From a virus: a stretch of 33,211 nt of DNA. How positions within the stretch are numbered: position 1 is the first letter of the stretch; the number at the start of each line of letters is the position of its first letter. The notes under the pieces were generated by a model. It worked only from the letters and a program-made list of their open reading frames with translations. It was not told where the DNA came from and searched no databases. The position numbers and the translations under genes are program-made. The DNA is taken from IMG/VR virus record IMGVR_UViG_3300008450_000225, positions 1 through 33,211 of that record; one strand, written 5' to 3'. Shown one piece after another: positions 7,401 through 15,271 of this stretch.

Positions 7401-9866
7401 TTATTGGGTTCTGAATGTGCTTAAAGACATTGCTGTACCTACTTTATTCCCATCAAGATAAACACTACCTCCTGATTTGACAACAGTTATAAGTTCTTGT
7501 AATAAAGCTACCATTTCATCAGTTCGACCTAATTTAGTACCACCAGCACCTACTATTGTATCTTCTGGTAATGTTTTAATTACATAATCTTTAGCTTCAA
7601 TTACACCTCCTTTTTCAGTTTTAGCTGCTCCTGGAGTGATGGTTCCTGCTTTTTTAAAGTCACGAGCAGCAATACCAGCATCAGCTGCTAAAGATAAACC
7701 AGTACCTAAACCTGGTACTACTAAATCTAATAACCCTAATCCAGCAGAACCTGTTTCCAATAAAGCTCCTTCTACATCTCCTTTCATTAATCTATCAACA
7801 GCAAAACCTAAACCTACAACTGATCCTAATATTGGAATTCTCTTAAGTAAACCTTTACCAGCTAATTTACTACCTGCTTTTGCTGCTAATTTTGTTCCTT
7901 CTTTTCCCGCTACTTTAGTGGCGGTTGCTGTTCCTGCTTTAACAGCTGCTTGTGCTGCGGCGCCAGAAACTACTTTTCCACCATCTTTCATAGTAGCTTG
8001 GAGTACTTTTGGAGCTGCTTTTTCAGCCATACCAAAAAATTTAGCTATACTTTTAGCCCATCCAGCCATTTTTCCAAATATTTTACCCATTTTACCAATT
8101 TTACTGAATAAAACGGCGCCACCAACTACAGTTAATATTTTAGCAAGAGTATCAGCATACTCAACCATTTTTTCCATTAATCCTGTAATTTTAGGTAAAA
8201 TATTAGAAGATAAATCATTCATAGCTGTAGCCATTTTAGTAGTGGCTTCTAATTGTAATTCTGCTAATGATCTATTTTCTCTTTGACGAATTAATTCATC
8301 AGAACCTAATTTATCTACTAATTGTTTTCTAACTGCTTCGGCTTCTGTAAACTTACCTGCTTTCCTAAGAGCTTCAATATTTTTCATTTCAGACTCAACT
8401 TTAGCATCGCGTTCTTTAGCATCTTTAGCTCCTAATTTAGTAAGAGCTTCTTGTTCCATTAAAGAAGCAGCTAAATCTTCACGAGTCATTCCAACTGATT
8501 TAGCAATAGCTTCTTGTTGTAAACGATTCATTTTACTAAATTGTTCAGCATTACCTACATTTTTAGTAATTTCGGCTGTTAAACCTTCTATATTACCATT
8601 TAAAGCAAAAGCTCTTGCTCTTTCAAGATTTAAATCTTTACCAGTTAACAATTCTGCTTCTAACTCAGATGAAATTGATTGTTCAAAGTCCAGTAAACTA
8701 CTAGCTATAGAATCTACTTTATTTAAATCTAAACCAAATTTTCTAGCAGCAATACCTGCATCTCCTAAACTTTTACCTTGACCTTTAATAGTAAGTAAAA
8801 TAGCAGAATTTGCATTTCCTACATCTTTTAAAACTTTTTTATAATCTACAGCGGATCTATTTCTATAATTACTAAATTTTACTTCACCTATTATACTTTG
8901 AGTAATAGATTTAGAACTCTGGTTAATTGATAATGATAATGTTTCTAGTTTAGCTGCCTCATTAGTAGCTAAACCTAATTGTTTAGTTATTACCGTAAAA
9001 TTAATAGCATCTTCAGCACTAATAGAGGCTGTAGTACCTAAAGCATCTGCAAAATCTTCTGCTGATTTTACCATTTCTGGTCCTGTAATACCAGCCATGT
9101 TTTGTGAAGCTAAATCAAATTCTTTTACAAGATTCATAGCTTCTGATCTGCTTTTATTCAGATTTCTAGCTACAGAGGTTGTTCTTTCATCTAATAAATT
9201 AACTCCTTTTACTAAATTTCCTATAGCAAAGGCAGCAATTGCTTTTCCTGCTAATCCTGCTAATTCTTTACCACCAGCTTTTAAAGCGCTACCTCCTTCA
9301 GAAGCAGCTTCTCGAGCAGCATCCGATGCTTTTTGAAAATCACCTAAAACTTTACTCAATCCAGGAATTTGCTGAGTGAACTCAGCCATATCATCAAAGA
9401 TTTTAGTTTGTTTATTTAATTTTTCAAATTGTTCTGTAACTCTTCCAGCGGCTTTGGCTTGTTCTCTTAATTTCTCAGCACCATCTTCATAACCTCTAGC
9501 TACACGATAAGCTTCTTTTGCTTGTTCTTTAGTAAAATTAACAGCTTCTGCTCTTAAACGAGAGGCTTTAGCTTCTAATTTAGTAGCTTCTTCTTGAGCT
9601 TTACGTACTTTATCCTGAAAGGTTGCTTGTTGTTTTTTTGATTTTAAAGTATCAGAATCTACTTTAGCTAAAGCATCACCTAATGATTTAGCAGCATTAA
9701 AACTTTCTTTAAAACCAGCAGTACTTTCTCCTGTTAATTGACTAACTTTTTGGAGATTAGCATTAATGCTTTTTCCAATAGAATCTAGATCGTTTAATAC
9801 ACCTATAGATTCTTGTCTAATTTTTTTAATTTCACTTTCGTTTAATTCTCCTACTTTTTTAGCCAT
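7401..9866 (-). CDS. Tail tape measure protein
   Basis: An 821-residue, Ala/Lys/Glu-rich protein with long helical and coiled-coil stretches at the N-terminus (about 1-170). Smaller hydrophobic segments follow, around 200-220 (LAGLAGKAIAAFAIGNLVKG), 575-590 (ILTVVGGAVLFSKIG) and 675-695 (IPILGSVVGLGFAV). The C-terminus is Gly-rich. Tape measures fix tail length inside the tube and often help the genome cross the membrane. The length and the position directly after tube and tail-assembly-chaperone genes are diagnostic. It has its own upstream AATATTTATAA element, 15 bases from the start, just behind a terminator-like hairpin. It ends 27 bases before the small repeat gene. For a T4-like tail the tape measure is of ordinary size. 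Confidence 0.85.
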   Translation of the reverse strand: MAKKVGELNESEIKKIRQESIGVLNDLDSIGKSINANLQKVSQLTGESTAGFKESFNAAKSLGDALAKVDSDTLKSKKQQATFQDKVRKAQEEATKLEAKASRLRAEAVNFTKEQAKEAYRVARGYEDGAEKLREQAKAAGRVTEQFEKLNKQTKIFDDMAEFTQQIPGLSKVLGDFQKASDAAREAASEGGSALKAGGKELAGLAGKAIAAFAIGNLVKGVNLLDERTTSVARNLNKSRSEAMNLVKEFDLASQNMAGITGPEMVKSAEDFADALGTTASISAEDAINFTVITKQLGLATNEAAKLETLSLSINQSSKSITQSIIGEVKFSNYRNRSAVDYKKVLKDVGNANSAILLTIKGQGKSLGDAGIAARKFGLDLNKVDSIASSLLDFEQSISSELEAELLTGKDLNLERARAFALNGNIEGLTAEITKNVGNAEQFSKMNRLQQEAIAKSVGMTREDLAASLMEQEALTKLGAKDAKERDAKVESEMKNIEALRKAGKFTEAEAVRKQLVDKLGSDELIRQRENRSLAELQLEATTKMATAMNDLSSNILPKITGLMEKMVEYADTLAKILTVVGGAVLFSKIGKMGKIFGKMAGWAKSIAKFFGMAEKAAPKVLQATMKDGGKVVSGAAAQAAVKAGTATATKVAGKEGTKLAAKAGSKLAGKGLLKRIPILGSVVGLGFAVDRLMKGDVEGALLETGSAGLGLLDLVVPGLGTGLSLAADAGIAARDFKKAGTITPGAAKTEKGGVIEAKDYVIKTLPEDTIVGAGGTKLGRTDEMVALLQELITVVKSGGSVYLDGNKVGTAMSLSTFRTQ

Positions 9867-9881
9867 TTAAAGGATTATTTA

Positions 9882-9892
9882 TTATAAATATT
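9882..9892 (-). promoter_or_regulatory. AATATTTATAA element upstream of the tape measure gene
   Basis: In gene sense AATATTTATAA ends 15 bases before the tape-measure ATG and starts directly after the T-tail of the hairpin at 9894-9919. A terminator followed at once by this element argues that the element starts transcription. Confidence 0.6.
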
Positions 9893-9919
9893 AAAAGGCA
9901 TCACTTTTTGGATGCCTTT
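9893..9919 (-). terminator. Terminator-like hairpin after the tail chaperone gene
   Basis: In gene sense AAAGGCATC, an 8-base loop, then GATGCCTTTT: a perfect 9-bp stem followed by a short T tract. The TGA stop of the chaperone frame lies at the edge of stem and loop. It separates the chaperone genes from the tape measure, which has its own promoter-like element. Confidence 0.65.
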
Positions 9920-10137
9920 GTAATATATGAGGGAACATTTACTGTTTTATTTGTTCCTGCTGCTTTCATAGCAGCAATAGATTTTTCTACAGTATCATTA
10001 TTAGTATTAGTTTCGTTATAAAATTCTTTAATTCGTTTAAAAGTAAAATTTCTTAACCAAATAGGCATATTATAAATTGTATTCCAATCATAACCACCCT
10101 TTCCAAAAAATACTATTTCATGGATTTGTTCAAACAA
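9901..10137 (-). CDS. Tail assembly chaperone, downstream frame (probably made by frameshifting)
   Basis: A 78-residue frame if started at TTG 10137-10135; no ATG or GTG is available. The frame is open further upstream to 10179, and the extra residues GLTPDYRVD lead smoothly into LFEQIHEIVFFGKGGYDW, so translation probably enters from the preceding gene by ribosomal frameshifting rather than starting at TTG. Residues about 12-30 (GKGGYDWNTIYNMPIWLRNF) form an aromatic core; the C-terminus is Lys-rich. Its place (sheath, tube, chaperone, this frame, tape measure) is the classical position of the second frame of the gpG/gpGT type of tail assembly chaperone, which coats the tape measure during tube assembly. 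It ends at a hairpin with a T tail. A separately initiated small protein remains the alternative. Confidence 0.72.
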   Translation of the reverse strand: MFEQIHEIVFFGKGGYDWNTIYNMPIWLRNFTFKRIKEFYNETNTNNDTVEKSIAAMKAAGTNKTVNVPSYITKASKK

Positions 10138-10150
10138 ATCTACTCTATAA

Positions 10151-10179
10151 TCAGGCGTCAGGCCAAAAAAAGTTAATCC
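10151..10179 (-). other. Candidate programmed frameshift window with T7 slippery run
   Basis: In gene sense the upstream frame ends AAC TTT TTT TGG CCT GAC GCC TGA. The downstream frame opens just after a TAG at 10182-10180 and stays open from 10179. The 29-base shared window contains seven consecutive T (10171-10165). Moving from the first to the second frame needs a +1 (or -2) shift on this run; a -1 shift does not give the downstream frame. Confidence 0.65.
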
Positions 10180-10894
10180 CTATTGGTAAATCAGTGTCCT
10201 CCTCCACACCATCAGAATTTATTAGAGTTACCTTTAAATTCATATCTGGAGAGATTTCATTGTAATATGCTCTAAATGCTCTAGCATCTTTAGCTAAAAA
10301 ATAGTTATTGACAAAATCTCTAATGTCTTTTTTATCTGTGGATCCGTTAATAGATGTTATTATATGACTAAGTCTTATAGTAACCTCACTTGTAGATTCT
10401 TTATTAATTTTTTGTAATCCTTTAATTTCTTGATCAATTTTAATTTCATCACCATGATTAAGAAGTTTGAAAGTAAGTACATTTCCTGTTTCTGGAAGAG
10501 TAAAACTAAATTCATTTTGAGAAGTTTTTTCAATCTCAGAGTGTAAAGATTTTGGTTCTAAATTACTTAAATCAATAGATTGAGGTATACCATCATACAT
10601 AAATTCATAATTAGCACCATAAGATAAAATACGTGCCGCTATCATAATAGCGTTTTTATCTCCAACTAATAAATCATTATAATCAATTTTACTAATAATT
10701 AAAGAACTAAGTAATTTATCAATCACTGTTCCCTGTTTAATATAGTTTTGATTAGTTAAAATGTCTTCTTCTTTGGCAGTCATGTACTTCATTTCTATTT
10801 TACCTTCACGAAGAGGACTTGATTCTGGGTACAATAAACCTTTTGAGGGTAAGTCTACAACCTCTGTGGGTAATTTGAATTTATTTTCTTCCAT
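10151..10894 (-). CDS. T4 gp26/gp51-type baseplate or tail assembly chaperone
   Basis: A 247-residue soluble protein beginning MEENKFKLPTEVVDLPSKGL, then REGKIEMKYMTAKEEDILTN and QNYIKQGTVIDKLLSSLI. I recognise this N-terminal pattern as the 'T4 bacteriophage base plate protein' family (T4 gp26-like), common in T4-like phages next to the tape measure gene. The position between tube and tape measure, and the T7 run at the 3' end leading into a second frame without a good start codon, suggest it acts as the tail assembly chaperone (first frame), making a minor frameshifted product. An AT-rich leader of about 30 bases carries an ATATTTATATA element and lies behind a strong terminator. Family recognition is good; the exact assembly role is inferred. 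Confidence 0.78.
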   Translation of the reverse strand: MEENKFKLPTEVVDLPSKGLLYPESSPLREGKIEMKYMTAKEEDILTNQNYIKQGTVIDKLLSSLIISKIDYNDLLVGDKNAIMIAARILSYGANYEFMYDGIPQSIDLSNLEPKSLHSEIEKTSQNEFSFTLPETGNVLTFKLLNHGDEIKIDQEIKGLQKINKESTSEVTIRLSHIITSINGSTDKKDIRDFVNNYFLAKDARAFRAYYNEISPDMNLKVTLINSDGVEEDTDLPIGINFFWPDA

Positions 10895-10922
10895 AAATAA
10901 TTTTTTAATAACTTTGTTGTCG

Positions 10923-10935
10923 TATATAAATATAT
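10923..10935 (-). promoter_or_regulatory. ATATATTTATATA element upstream of the chaperone gene
   Basis: A variant of the recurring element, in gene sense ATATATTTATATA, lying about 28 bases before the ATG and directly behind the terminator hairpin at 10947-10970. It is the longest leader in the series. Confidence 0.55.
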
Positions 10936-10940
10936 GAAAA

Positions 10941-10970
10941 ACAAAAAAGCTCGCAATTTCTTGCGAGCTT
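10941..10970 (-). terminator. Rho-independent terminator after the tail tube gene
   Basis: In gene sense AAGCTCGCAA, a GAAA tetraloop, TTGCGAGCTT, then TTTTGTTTTT. The 10-bp GC-containing stem with stable tetraloop and T tract is the best terminator in the window. It follows the tube gene by about 20 bases, so abundant tube mRNA can be kept separate from chaperone mRNA. Confidence 0.85.
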
Positions 10971-10991
10971 CCTTATAGTGTTTTTTATTAA

Positions 10992-11480
10992 TTAGAAATT
11001 CAATACACAGTAGTCAGGTTGTACTGTCATAGTAATGTTTACAGCAGTATCAGCAGTATCCCAGTTATATTCACCGAAGTTAGCTTCAGTAATTAATGCA
11101 CCTTTGATAATCCATTCTGATACGATATCACCTACAGGTCCTAATACGTTGAAAGTTAAATCTTTCTTGTAAAAATCGCTATAACCATCTCTACCAGTTA
11201 CTGATTCGTGGTGTAAACGTACCCATTCCATTACAGCTTGAGCACCTGATGGGGTAATTGGGTCAAATAATGTGAACTGAATAGTACCCCAAGTGGTTTT
11301 ACCTTTAACAAAACGTTGAATGTTGATATGATTTAAAGGTACAGTACCTTGGCTTACTGTTACAGCACCTACTCCTTTGATCTCATAAGCAGGAATACCA
11401 TCAATATACATGATGAATCGGTTCGCCTGTTTTGGCTCAAAAGCGGTGAAAAATATTTCGTTTGGATTTAATACTGCCAT
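10992..11480 (-). CDS. gp19: Tail tube protein (T4 gp19-like)
   Basis: A 162-residue protein, the usual size of T4-like tail tube subunits (gp19, 163 aa). It starts MAVLNPNEIFFTAFEPKQAN and continues RFIMYIDGIPAYEIKGVG. A central segment is GTIQFTLFDPITPSGAQAVM, followed by 'EWVRLHHESVTGRDGY', a pattern typical of gp19-type tubes. The C-terminus 'VNITMTVQPDYCVLNF' is the closing strand. Hexameric rings of this protein form the inner tube inside the sheath. It follows the sheath gene directly, as 18-19 do in T4. It has its own AATATTTATAA element 12 bases upstream and a strong terminator downstream, suggesting high independent expression. Confidence 0.92.
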   Translation of the reverse strand: MAVLNPNEIFFTAFEPKQANRFIMYIDGIPAYEIKGVGAVTVSQGTVPLNHINIQRFVKGKTTWGTIQFTLFDPITPSGAQAVMEWVRLHHESVTGRDGYSDFYKKDLTFNVLGPVGDIVSEWIIKGALITEANFGEYNWDTADTAVNITMTVQPDYCVLNF

Positions 11481-11492
11481 TTTATTATTTTG

Positions 11493-11503
11493 TTATAAAT
11501 ATT
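11493..11503 (-). promoter_or_regulatory. AATATTTATAA element upstream of the tail tube gene
   Basis: In gene sense AATATTTATAA ends 12 bases before the tube ATG, inside the 37-base gap after the sheath gene. The spacer CAAAATAATAAA is A-rich and lacks a Shine-Dalgarno sequence. Confidence 0.58.
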
Positions 11504-11517
11504 CCGTCTTTAAAAAA

Positions 11518-13221
11518 TTATTCGAAAGATACTCCTGTAGGTAAGATATTGAAGTTCAAGTAAATAAATTCAGCAGTTTTGGTTGGTTGTAAATAAATAG
11601 CTCCAATTAATTGGTTTCTATCGATTACATCTGCTGTATTATTTGAATCATCCATTACTACTTTAAAAGCATACAAACCTTGTCTTTGTTGTACTGATTC
11701 CAAATATGGGTTAACTTGTGATAAGAAAGTATTACGAGTAGCAATTGTGTTTTGTTCGAATACTAAGTTATTTGCTACTTGAGAAATGTAAGATTTAAGA
11801 GAAATTAATAATCTTCTTACGTTTACTCTGTCTAAAGCAGATGCTTTAGTTTGTAATGTTTTCTGACCGTAAACTACAGTTCCAGTACCTGGGAAAGTAG
11901 CGATTGGGTTAACTTTACCGTTATATAAAGTATCTCTGTTAGTTTGAGATAATTTTTGTTCTGCTCTGATTACGTTACCTAATCCACCTCTGTTAATACC
12001 TGCTGGTGCAAACCAAGGCTCACTTACTGAATCGTTGTAAGCATAAACTCCACCAATCATAGTTGAAGCAGGTACCCAAACGTTAGCTCCAGTATCAGGA
12101 TCAATTGTTTGAACCCAAGGCCAGTAAGAAGCAGCATATGATGTATTACGAGAAGCAGCTTGAGCTGTTACTGCAGTAACTGTTGAATCATAAGGTACTA
12201 AATCAAGTACGTAAATACTATCTCCTCTGTTTTCAGTATTAGAAATAACTGAAGTACATTTAGAGGTTTGTAATGAATTGAATAAACCAGGAGTTAATAT
12301 TACATTAAATCTATAATCATCAGCATTTGATAACAAGTTAATCATGTTATCGTAGCTAGCACTATTAATACCTTGAGAATGGTTACCGTCAGTAATTTGA
12401 TTATAGTATTGAGCTTTTCCATTAAATAAGTTACCAGTTGCTCCTTGGAAAGAACCACTAGAATTTAAAGGAATAGAACTAGTATATTCGGCTTTAAAAG
12501 TACCATCGTTTTTAAAATAGGTTGGAGTTGGTAAATTGACAGCTTTAACTCTAACATATTTAGAGGCATTTGGATAAGAACCAGATACTTGGATTTGGTT
12601 ATTAGTTGAGCTATAATTTAAAGTATAATCACCTATCACTCTAGCAACATAATTAGGTGCTAAAGGATCCATTGATAAATTAGTCCATGTTTCTAAAACT
12701 ACTGGGTTAGTAGTTGAATCATTACCTTGTCTAATTAATAATGAGAAAGTACCTGATGAGGTATCTGAGTTAGCAATTTGCCATCTAATGTTATCTGTTG
12801 AACCACTTGGTAAAGTACCGTCACTAGCTAAACTTGAGCTACTGTTCATAATAGTACCTTCAGAAAGAGTTTCTAATACTAAAGCTGCTGAAGCTGAGTT
12901 AGAAGCGGAAATTGGTGATGATTCAGCTGATGTGAATGATCCTGTTACTACTCTTGCTACTAATAAAGTTTCTCCACCATTTGCAAAATAGTTATAAGCT
13001 GCAATTGAGGTAAAGTAAGTATAAACTTGACTTGCGCTTGTAAATGTAGTACCAAAAATATTTTGATACTGACTGTAAGAGGTAACAATTGTTGGTACTT
13101 CTACAGGACCTTTTACGGTAGGACCTATAATAGCGGCTCCAACAGTTACAGGTTGTTGGGTGATAAATGACTGGTCATTTTCTAATGCTAGTACGCCAGG
13201 TGATATTAAAGTTGATGCCAT
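11518..13221 (-). CDS. gp18: Tail sheath protein (T4 gp18-like)
   Basis: A 567-residue protein starting MASTLISPGVLALENDQSFI, the N-terminal 'SPGV' signature of contractile sheath proteins. A conserved core follows ('VGAAIIGPTVKGPVEVPTIV'). The C-terminal polymerisation domain (about 380-567) has 'SEPWFAPAGINRGGL', 'NPIATFPGTGTVVYGQKT' and 'VRRLLISLKSYISQVA', the last two being hallmark sheath features (the P-x-G-x-V-V-x-G-x-R/K-T motif and the R-R helix). A variable Ser/Thr-rich insert lies around 105-270. It directly precedes the tube gene. The 98-base upstream gap carries two copies of the AT-rich element and a 21-base A-rich leader. The contracted sheath drives the tube through the envelope. 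Confidence 0.95.
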   Translation of the reverse strand: MASTLISPGVLALENDQSFITQQPVTVGAAIIGPTVKGPVEVPTIVTSYSQYQNIFGTTFTSASQVYTYFTSIAAYNYFANGGETLLVARVVTGSFTSAESSPISASNSASAALVLETLSEGTIMNSSSSLASDGTLPSGSTDNIRWQIANSDTSSGTFSLLIRQGNDSTTNPVVLETWTNLSMDPLAPNYVARVIGDYTLNYSSTNNQIQVSGSYPNASKYVRVKAVNLPTPTYFKNDGTFKAEYTSSIPLNSSGSFQGATGNLFNGKAQYYNQITDGNHSQGINSASYDNMINLLSNADDYRFNVILTPGLFNSLQTSKCTSVISNTENRGDSIYVLDLVPYDSTVTAVTAQAASRNTSYAASYWPWVQTIDPDTGANVWVPASTMIGGVYAYNDSVSEPWFAPAGINRGGLGNVIRAEQKLSQTNRDTLYNGKVNPIATFPGTGTVVYGQKTLQTKASALDRVNVRRLLISLKSYISQVANNLVFEQNTIATRNTFLSQVNPYLESVQQRQGLYAFKVVMDDSNNTADVIDRNQLIGAIYLQPTKTAEFIYLNFNILPTGVSFE

Positions 13222-13242
13222 TTTCTTTTAGTTTTTATTCTG

Positions 13243-13253
13243 TTATAAATATA
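13243..13253 (-). promoter_or_regulatory. ATATTTATAA element upstream of the sheath gene
   Basis: In gene sense TATATTTATAA ends 21 bases before the sheath ATG; the leader that follows (CAGAATAAAAACTAAAAGAA) is strongly A-rich, as is common in highly translated Bacteroidota genes. Confidence 0.58.
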
Positions 13254-13307
13254 TTAAAAAGTCTTAAAAATCAGAGTAGATTATAACTATTAAAATAAAA
13301 ACCCTTA

Positions 13308-13319
13308 TATATAAATATG
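13308..13319 (-). promoter_or_regulatory. Second ATATTTATATA element in the sheath upstream region
   Basis: In gene sense CATATTTATATA begins at the stop codon of the 175-aa gene, about 85 bases before the sheath start. Together with the copy at 13243 it may give the sheath gene tandem start sites. It is weaker than the other copies because the final bases differ. Confidence 0.4.
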
Positions 13320-13847
13320 TTACTGTAGATAAACTACAATAAAATTCACATCATCGTTTGTAGAGGCTCCAATATCTTTAATAAAGAAGGAACCTGCTCC
13401 AGGAGCTGTTTCTTGAATCATTAAAGCATTATTACCTGGGGAAGTAGAACCTGAAACTTTAGTGGCTGTAACCCAATATTGTGTTTGAAGTACTTTTCCT
13501 GTTAAAGCTGTAGGGTTTATTACTGGAGATACACCTGAGGATAATTTAGATGCACCTGCTAATAATCCTAGATTGCCTGGTCCTAAAAATGTTCCACCAG
13601 GATTTGGTAAATAGTTTTGAGGAGTAGAAACAACATAAGTAGAGGTTGTAGAATTTCCTATTAAAGAACCTGTAAAAAATGAAGATGTTACACTACCTGT
13701 AACATTAATGCTTCCGGTTGTTGTAAAAGAACCAGATAAAGTTATATCATATCGTGTGATACCAGTAAAAGCATCTACAGATTGAGTAACATGACCTGGT
13801 TGGACAGTTGCTCCGCTTGTTATTCCAGATTTAGATAATACAGCCAT
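13320..13847 (-). CDS. Small fibre-like virion protein, 175 aa
   Basis: A 175-residue Ser/Thr/Gly-rich protein with beta-structured, fibre-like sequence: MAVLSKSGITSGATVQPGHV, then GITRYDITLSGSFTTTGSI and VTGSVTSSFFTGSLIG. The 'TGS' repeats are the same style as the long fibres upstream, while residues 105-175 look like a compact domain ('VLQTQYWVTATKVSGS', 'DDVNFIVVYLQ'). There is no enzyme motif. It is the last gene of the fibre cassette before the sheath gene and starts six bases after an AATATTTATAA element that overlaps the stop codon of the preceding LamG gene. It is likely a fibre tip, connector or decoration protein; the exact role is unknown. Confidence 0.6.
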   Translation of the reverse strand: MAVLSKSGITSGATVQPGHVTQSVDAFTGITRYDITLSGSFTTTGSINVTGSVTSSFFTGSLIGNSTTSTYVVSTPQNYLPNPGGTFLGPGNLGLLAGASKLSSGVSPVINPTALTGKVLQTQYWVTATKVSGSTSPGNNALMIQETAPGAGSFFIKDIGASTNDDVNFIVVYLQ

Positions 13848-13853
13848 AATTTA

Positions 13854-13864
13854 TTATAAATATT
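13854..13864 (-). promoter_or_regulatory. AATATTTATAA element fused to a stop codon
   Basis: In gene sense TAATATTTATAATAAATT-ATG: the TAA stop of the LamG gene provides the first bases of the element, and the start codon of the 175-aa gene follows six bases after it. If the element is a -10-like sequence, the mRNA would be leaderless or nearly so. Confidence 0.55.
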
Positions 13865-14579
13865 ATAAACCAAATCTTCCTTTGGTTGCATTGTAGTTTT
13901 GAAGTACTTCTGAGGGTGATAGGGCTCTATTATAAAATAAGTAGTTAAATAAGGTTCCTGCAAGAGGGTTTTGATAATTATTTACTCCTGTTGCACTAAA
14001 TTGTCGGCAAGCTAAAAATAATAGATTATGATCATTAAATGTTACTGTAGATGTTATTGGTTGGGTTCCATCTGCTACTCCATTAAGATAGTAAGTTACT
14101 AAATTACTACTTTGATTACATACCACAGTACAATGACTTGTTTTTTGATAAATTACAGTATTATTTCTAGAAGTATTTCCACCAAATAAATTATTACATT
14201 CCATCCCAAAATAACCCCCACTTATTGTGTGTATAACAAAATTATTACTATTATAATCAGTACTATCTGATGCGTTTTTCATAACAAATATACCTCTATG
14301 ATTTAACAATGTATTTATGTTAATCCAAAAAGAAACTGTAAAGTTTGAATATGTTTCAAATGAACCTGTAATATAACCATAGTCATCAGTTCCATCAAAT
14401 ACAAGAGAACCTAAAGACCCTGTGTTAAAAGTAGGTCCGTTATTTAAAACGCCAATATAATTATTTCCGGATTTATCAAACCAAGTAGTTCCTGTACCTG
14501 AGTAGGATTTAGTATTACCGGCATCTAGTTCTAAAACTAGTCCCGATTTTACTGTATTTGGTCCTTCTACTACACTCAT
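13863..14579 (-). CDS. LamG-like (concanavalin-fold) virion adhesin, copy 3
   Basis: A 238-residue single-domain protein of the laminin-G/concanavalin jelly-roll type. It opens with 'LVLELDAGNTKSYSGTGTTW' and has 'SLVFDGTDDYGYITGSFETY', 'FTVSFWINI' and the closing 'NYLFYNRALSPSEVLQNYNA'. The C-terminus is TKGRFGL. Such domains bind glycans, so a role in recognising host surface polysaccharide is likely. It overlaps the preceding LamG gene by four bases (ATGA), implying translational coupling, and shares its layout with the two LamG genes upstream. There is no signal peptide, as expected for a virion protein. The fold is confident; ligand and virion location are inferred. Confidence 0.8.
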   Translation of the reverse strand: MSVVEGPNTVKSGLVLELDAGNTKSYSGTGTTWFDKSGNNYIGVLNNGPTFNTGSLGSLVFDGTDDYGYITGSFETYSNFTVSFWININTLLNHRGIFVMKNASDSTDYNSNNFVIHTISGGYFGMECNNLFGGNTSRNNTVIYQKTSHCTVVCNQSSNLVTYYLNGVADGTQPITSTVTFNDHNLLFLACRQFSATGVNNYQNPLAGTLFNYLFYNRALSPSEVLQNYNATKGRFGL

Positions 14580-15271
14580 AATCCAAATCTCCCCCTAGTT
14601 GCATTATAATTTTGAAGAATTTCTTCATTAGATAATGATCTATTATATACTAAAACATTTGCTAGATCCATTCCAGGACTTCTAAAGTTAAGACCTCCTA
14701 TATAAAGAGGTAGGGAATTTGTATTTCTATCTGTCAAATTTGCTGTTACTGAATCTTGTACTCCATTTTTAAAAACCATCATTACTCCATTTCTAGATTG
14801 AAATATATAATTAGCCCATACACCTATTGGGGGTGTTAGAGGATCACTAGTATTTAATTCTATTTGGCCTTGACCAGAAGCACCCCAAGTACAGTGAAAT
14901 CTACTAGTTTGGTCTGAATAAAACCATATACCGGGTCTTCGTTCTGCATTACCATCTCCTTTAACAAATAGTTGAGTCCAAGTACCATTATCATCAAAAT
15001 TTACTTTTATCCAAAGTGAATAACACCAATTTAGATAATTATAGTTGAGATCAGCACTATTAGGAATAGTAACAAGTTGGTTACTAGAATTTAATGTAAA
15101 ATTAATACTACCCGAAGAATAGGTAAGACCAGATCCGATAGTACCATTATTGCCTCTATTAGTTAGATCTTTCCATCCTGTACCTGTTCCTGGATATGAT
15201 TTTGTATTACCGGCATCTAATGCTAGTACTAATCCATCTGTTACTATTTTAGGTGAATATTGTGTTGCCAT
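14576..15271 (-). CDS. LamG-like virion adhesin, copy 2
   Basis: A 231-residue paralogue of its neighbours, with 'LVLALDAGNTKSYPGTGTGW' at the N-terminus, 'LNWCYSLWIKVNFDDN' in the core and 'LANVLVYNRSLSNEEILQNY' before the C-terminal TRGRFGL. It is a single concanavalin-like jelly roll, probably a carbohydrate-binding virion protein. Its start (ATG 15271-15269) overlaps by one base the stop of a 14-codon remnant peptide (TAATG), so translation may be coupled to that vestige. Its end overlaps the next LamG gene by four bases. The N- and C-terminal parts match the paralogues better than the centre does, as expected where receptor-binding surfaces diverge. Confidence 0.8.
   Translation of the reverse strand: MATQYSPKIVTDGLVLALDAGNTKSYPGTGTGWKDLTNRGNNGTIGSGLTYSSGSINFTLNSSNQLVTIPNSADLNYNYLNWCYSLWIKVNFDDNGTWTQLFVKGDGNAERRPGIWFYSDQTSRFHCTWGASGQGQIELNTSDPLTPPIGVWANYIFQSRNGVMMVFKNGVQDSVTANLTDRNTNSLPLYIGGLNFRSPGMDLANVLVYNRSLSNEEILQNYNATRGRFGL

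Noticed and set aside
7082-9336. Long plus-strand frames, e.g. 7636-8286 and 9097-9336
   Set aside because: They lie antisense to the tape measure gene, whose protein is a coherent helical protein; the plus-strand products are Pro/Ala/Ser-rich shadows with no start signals.
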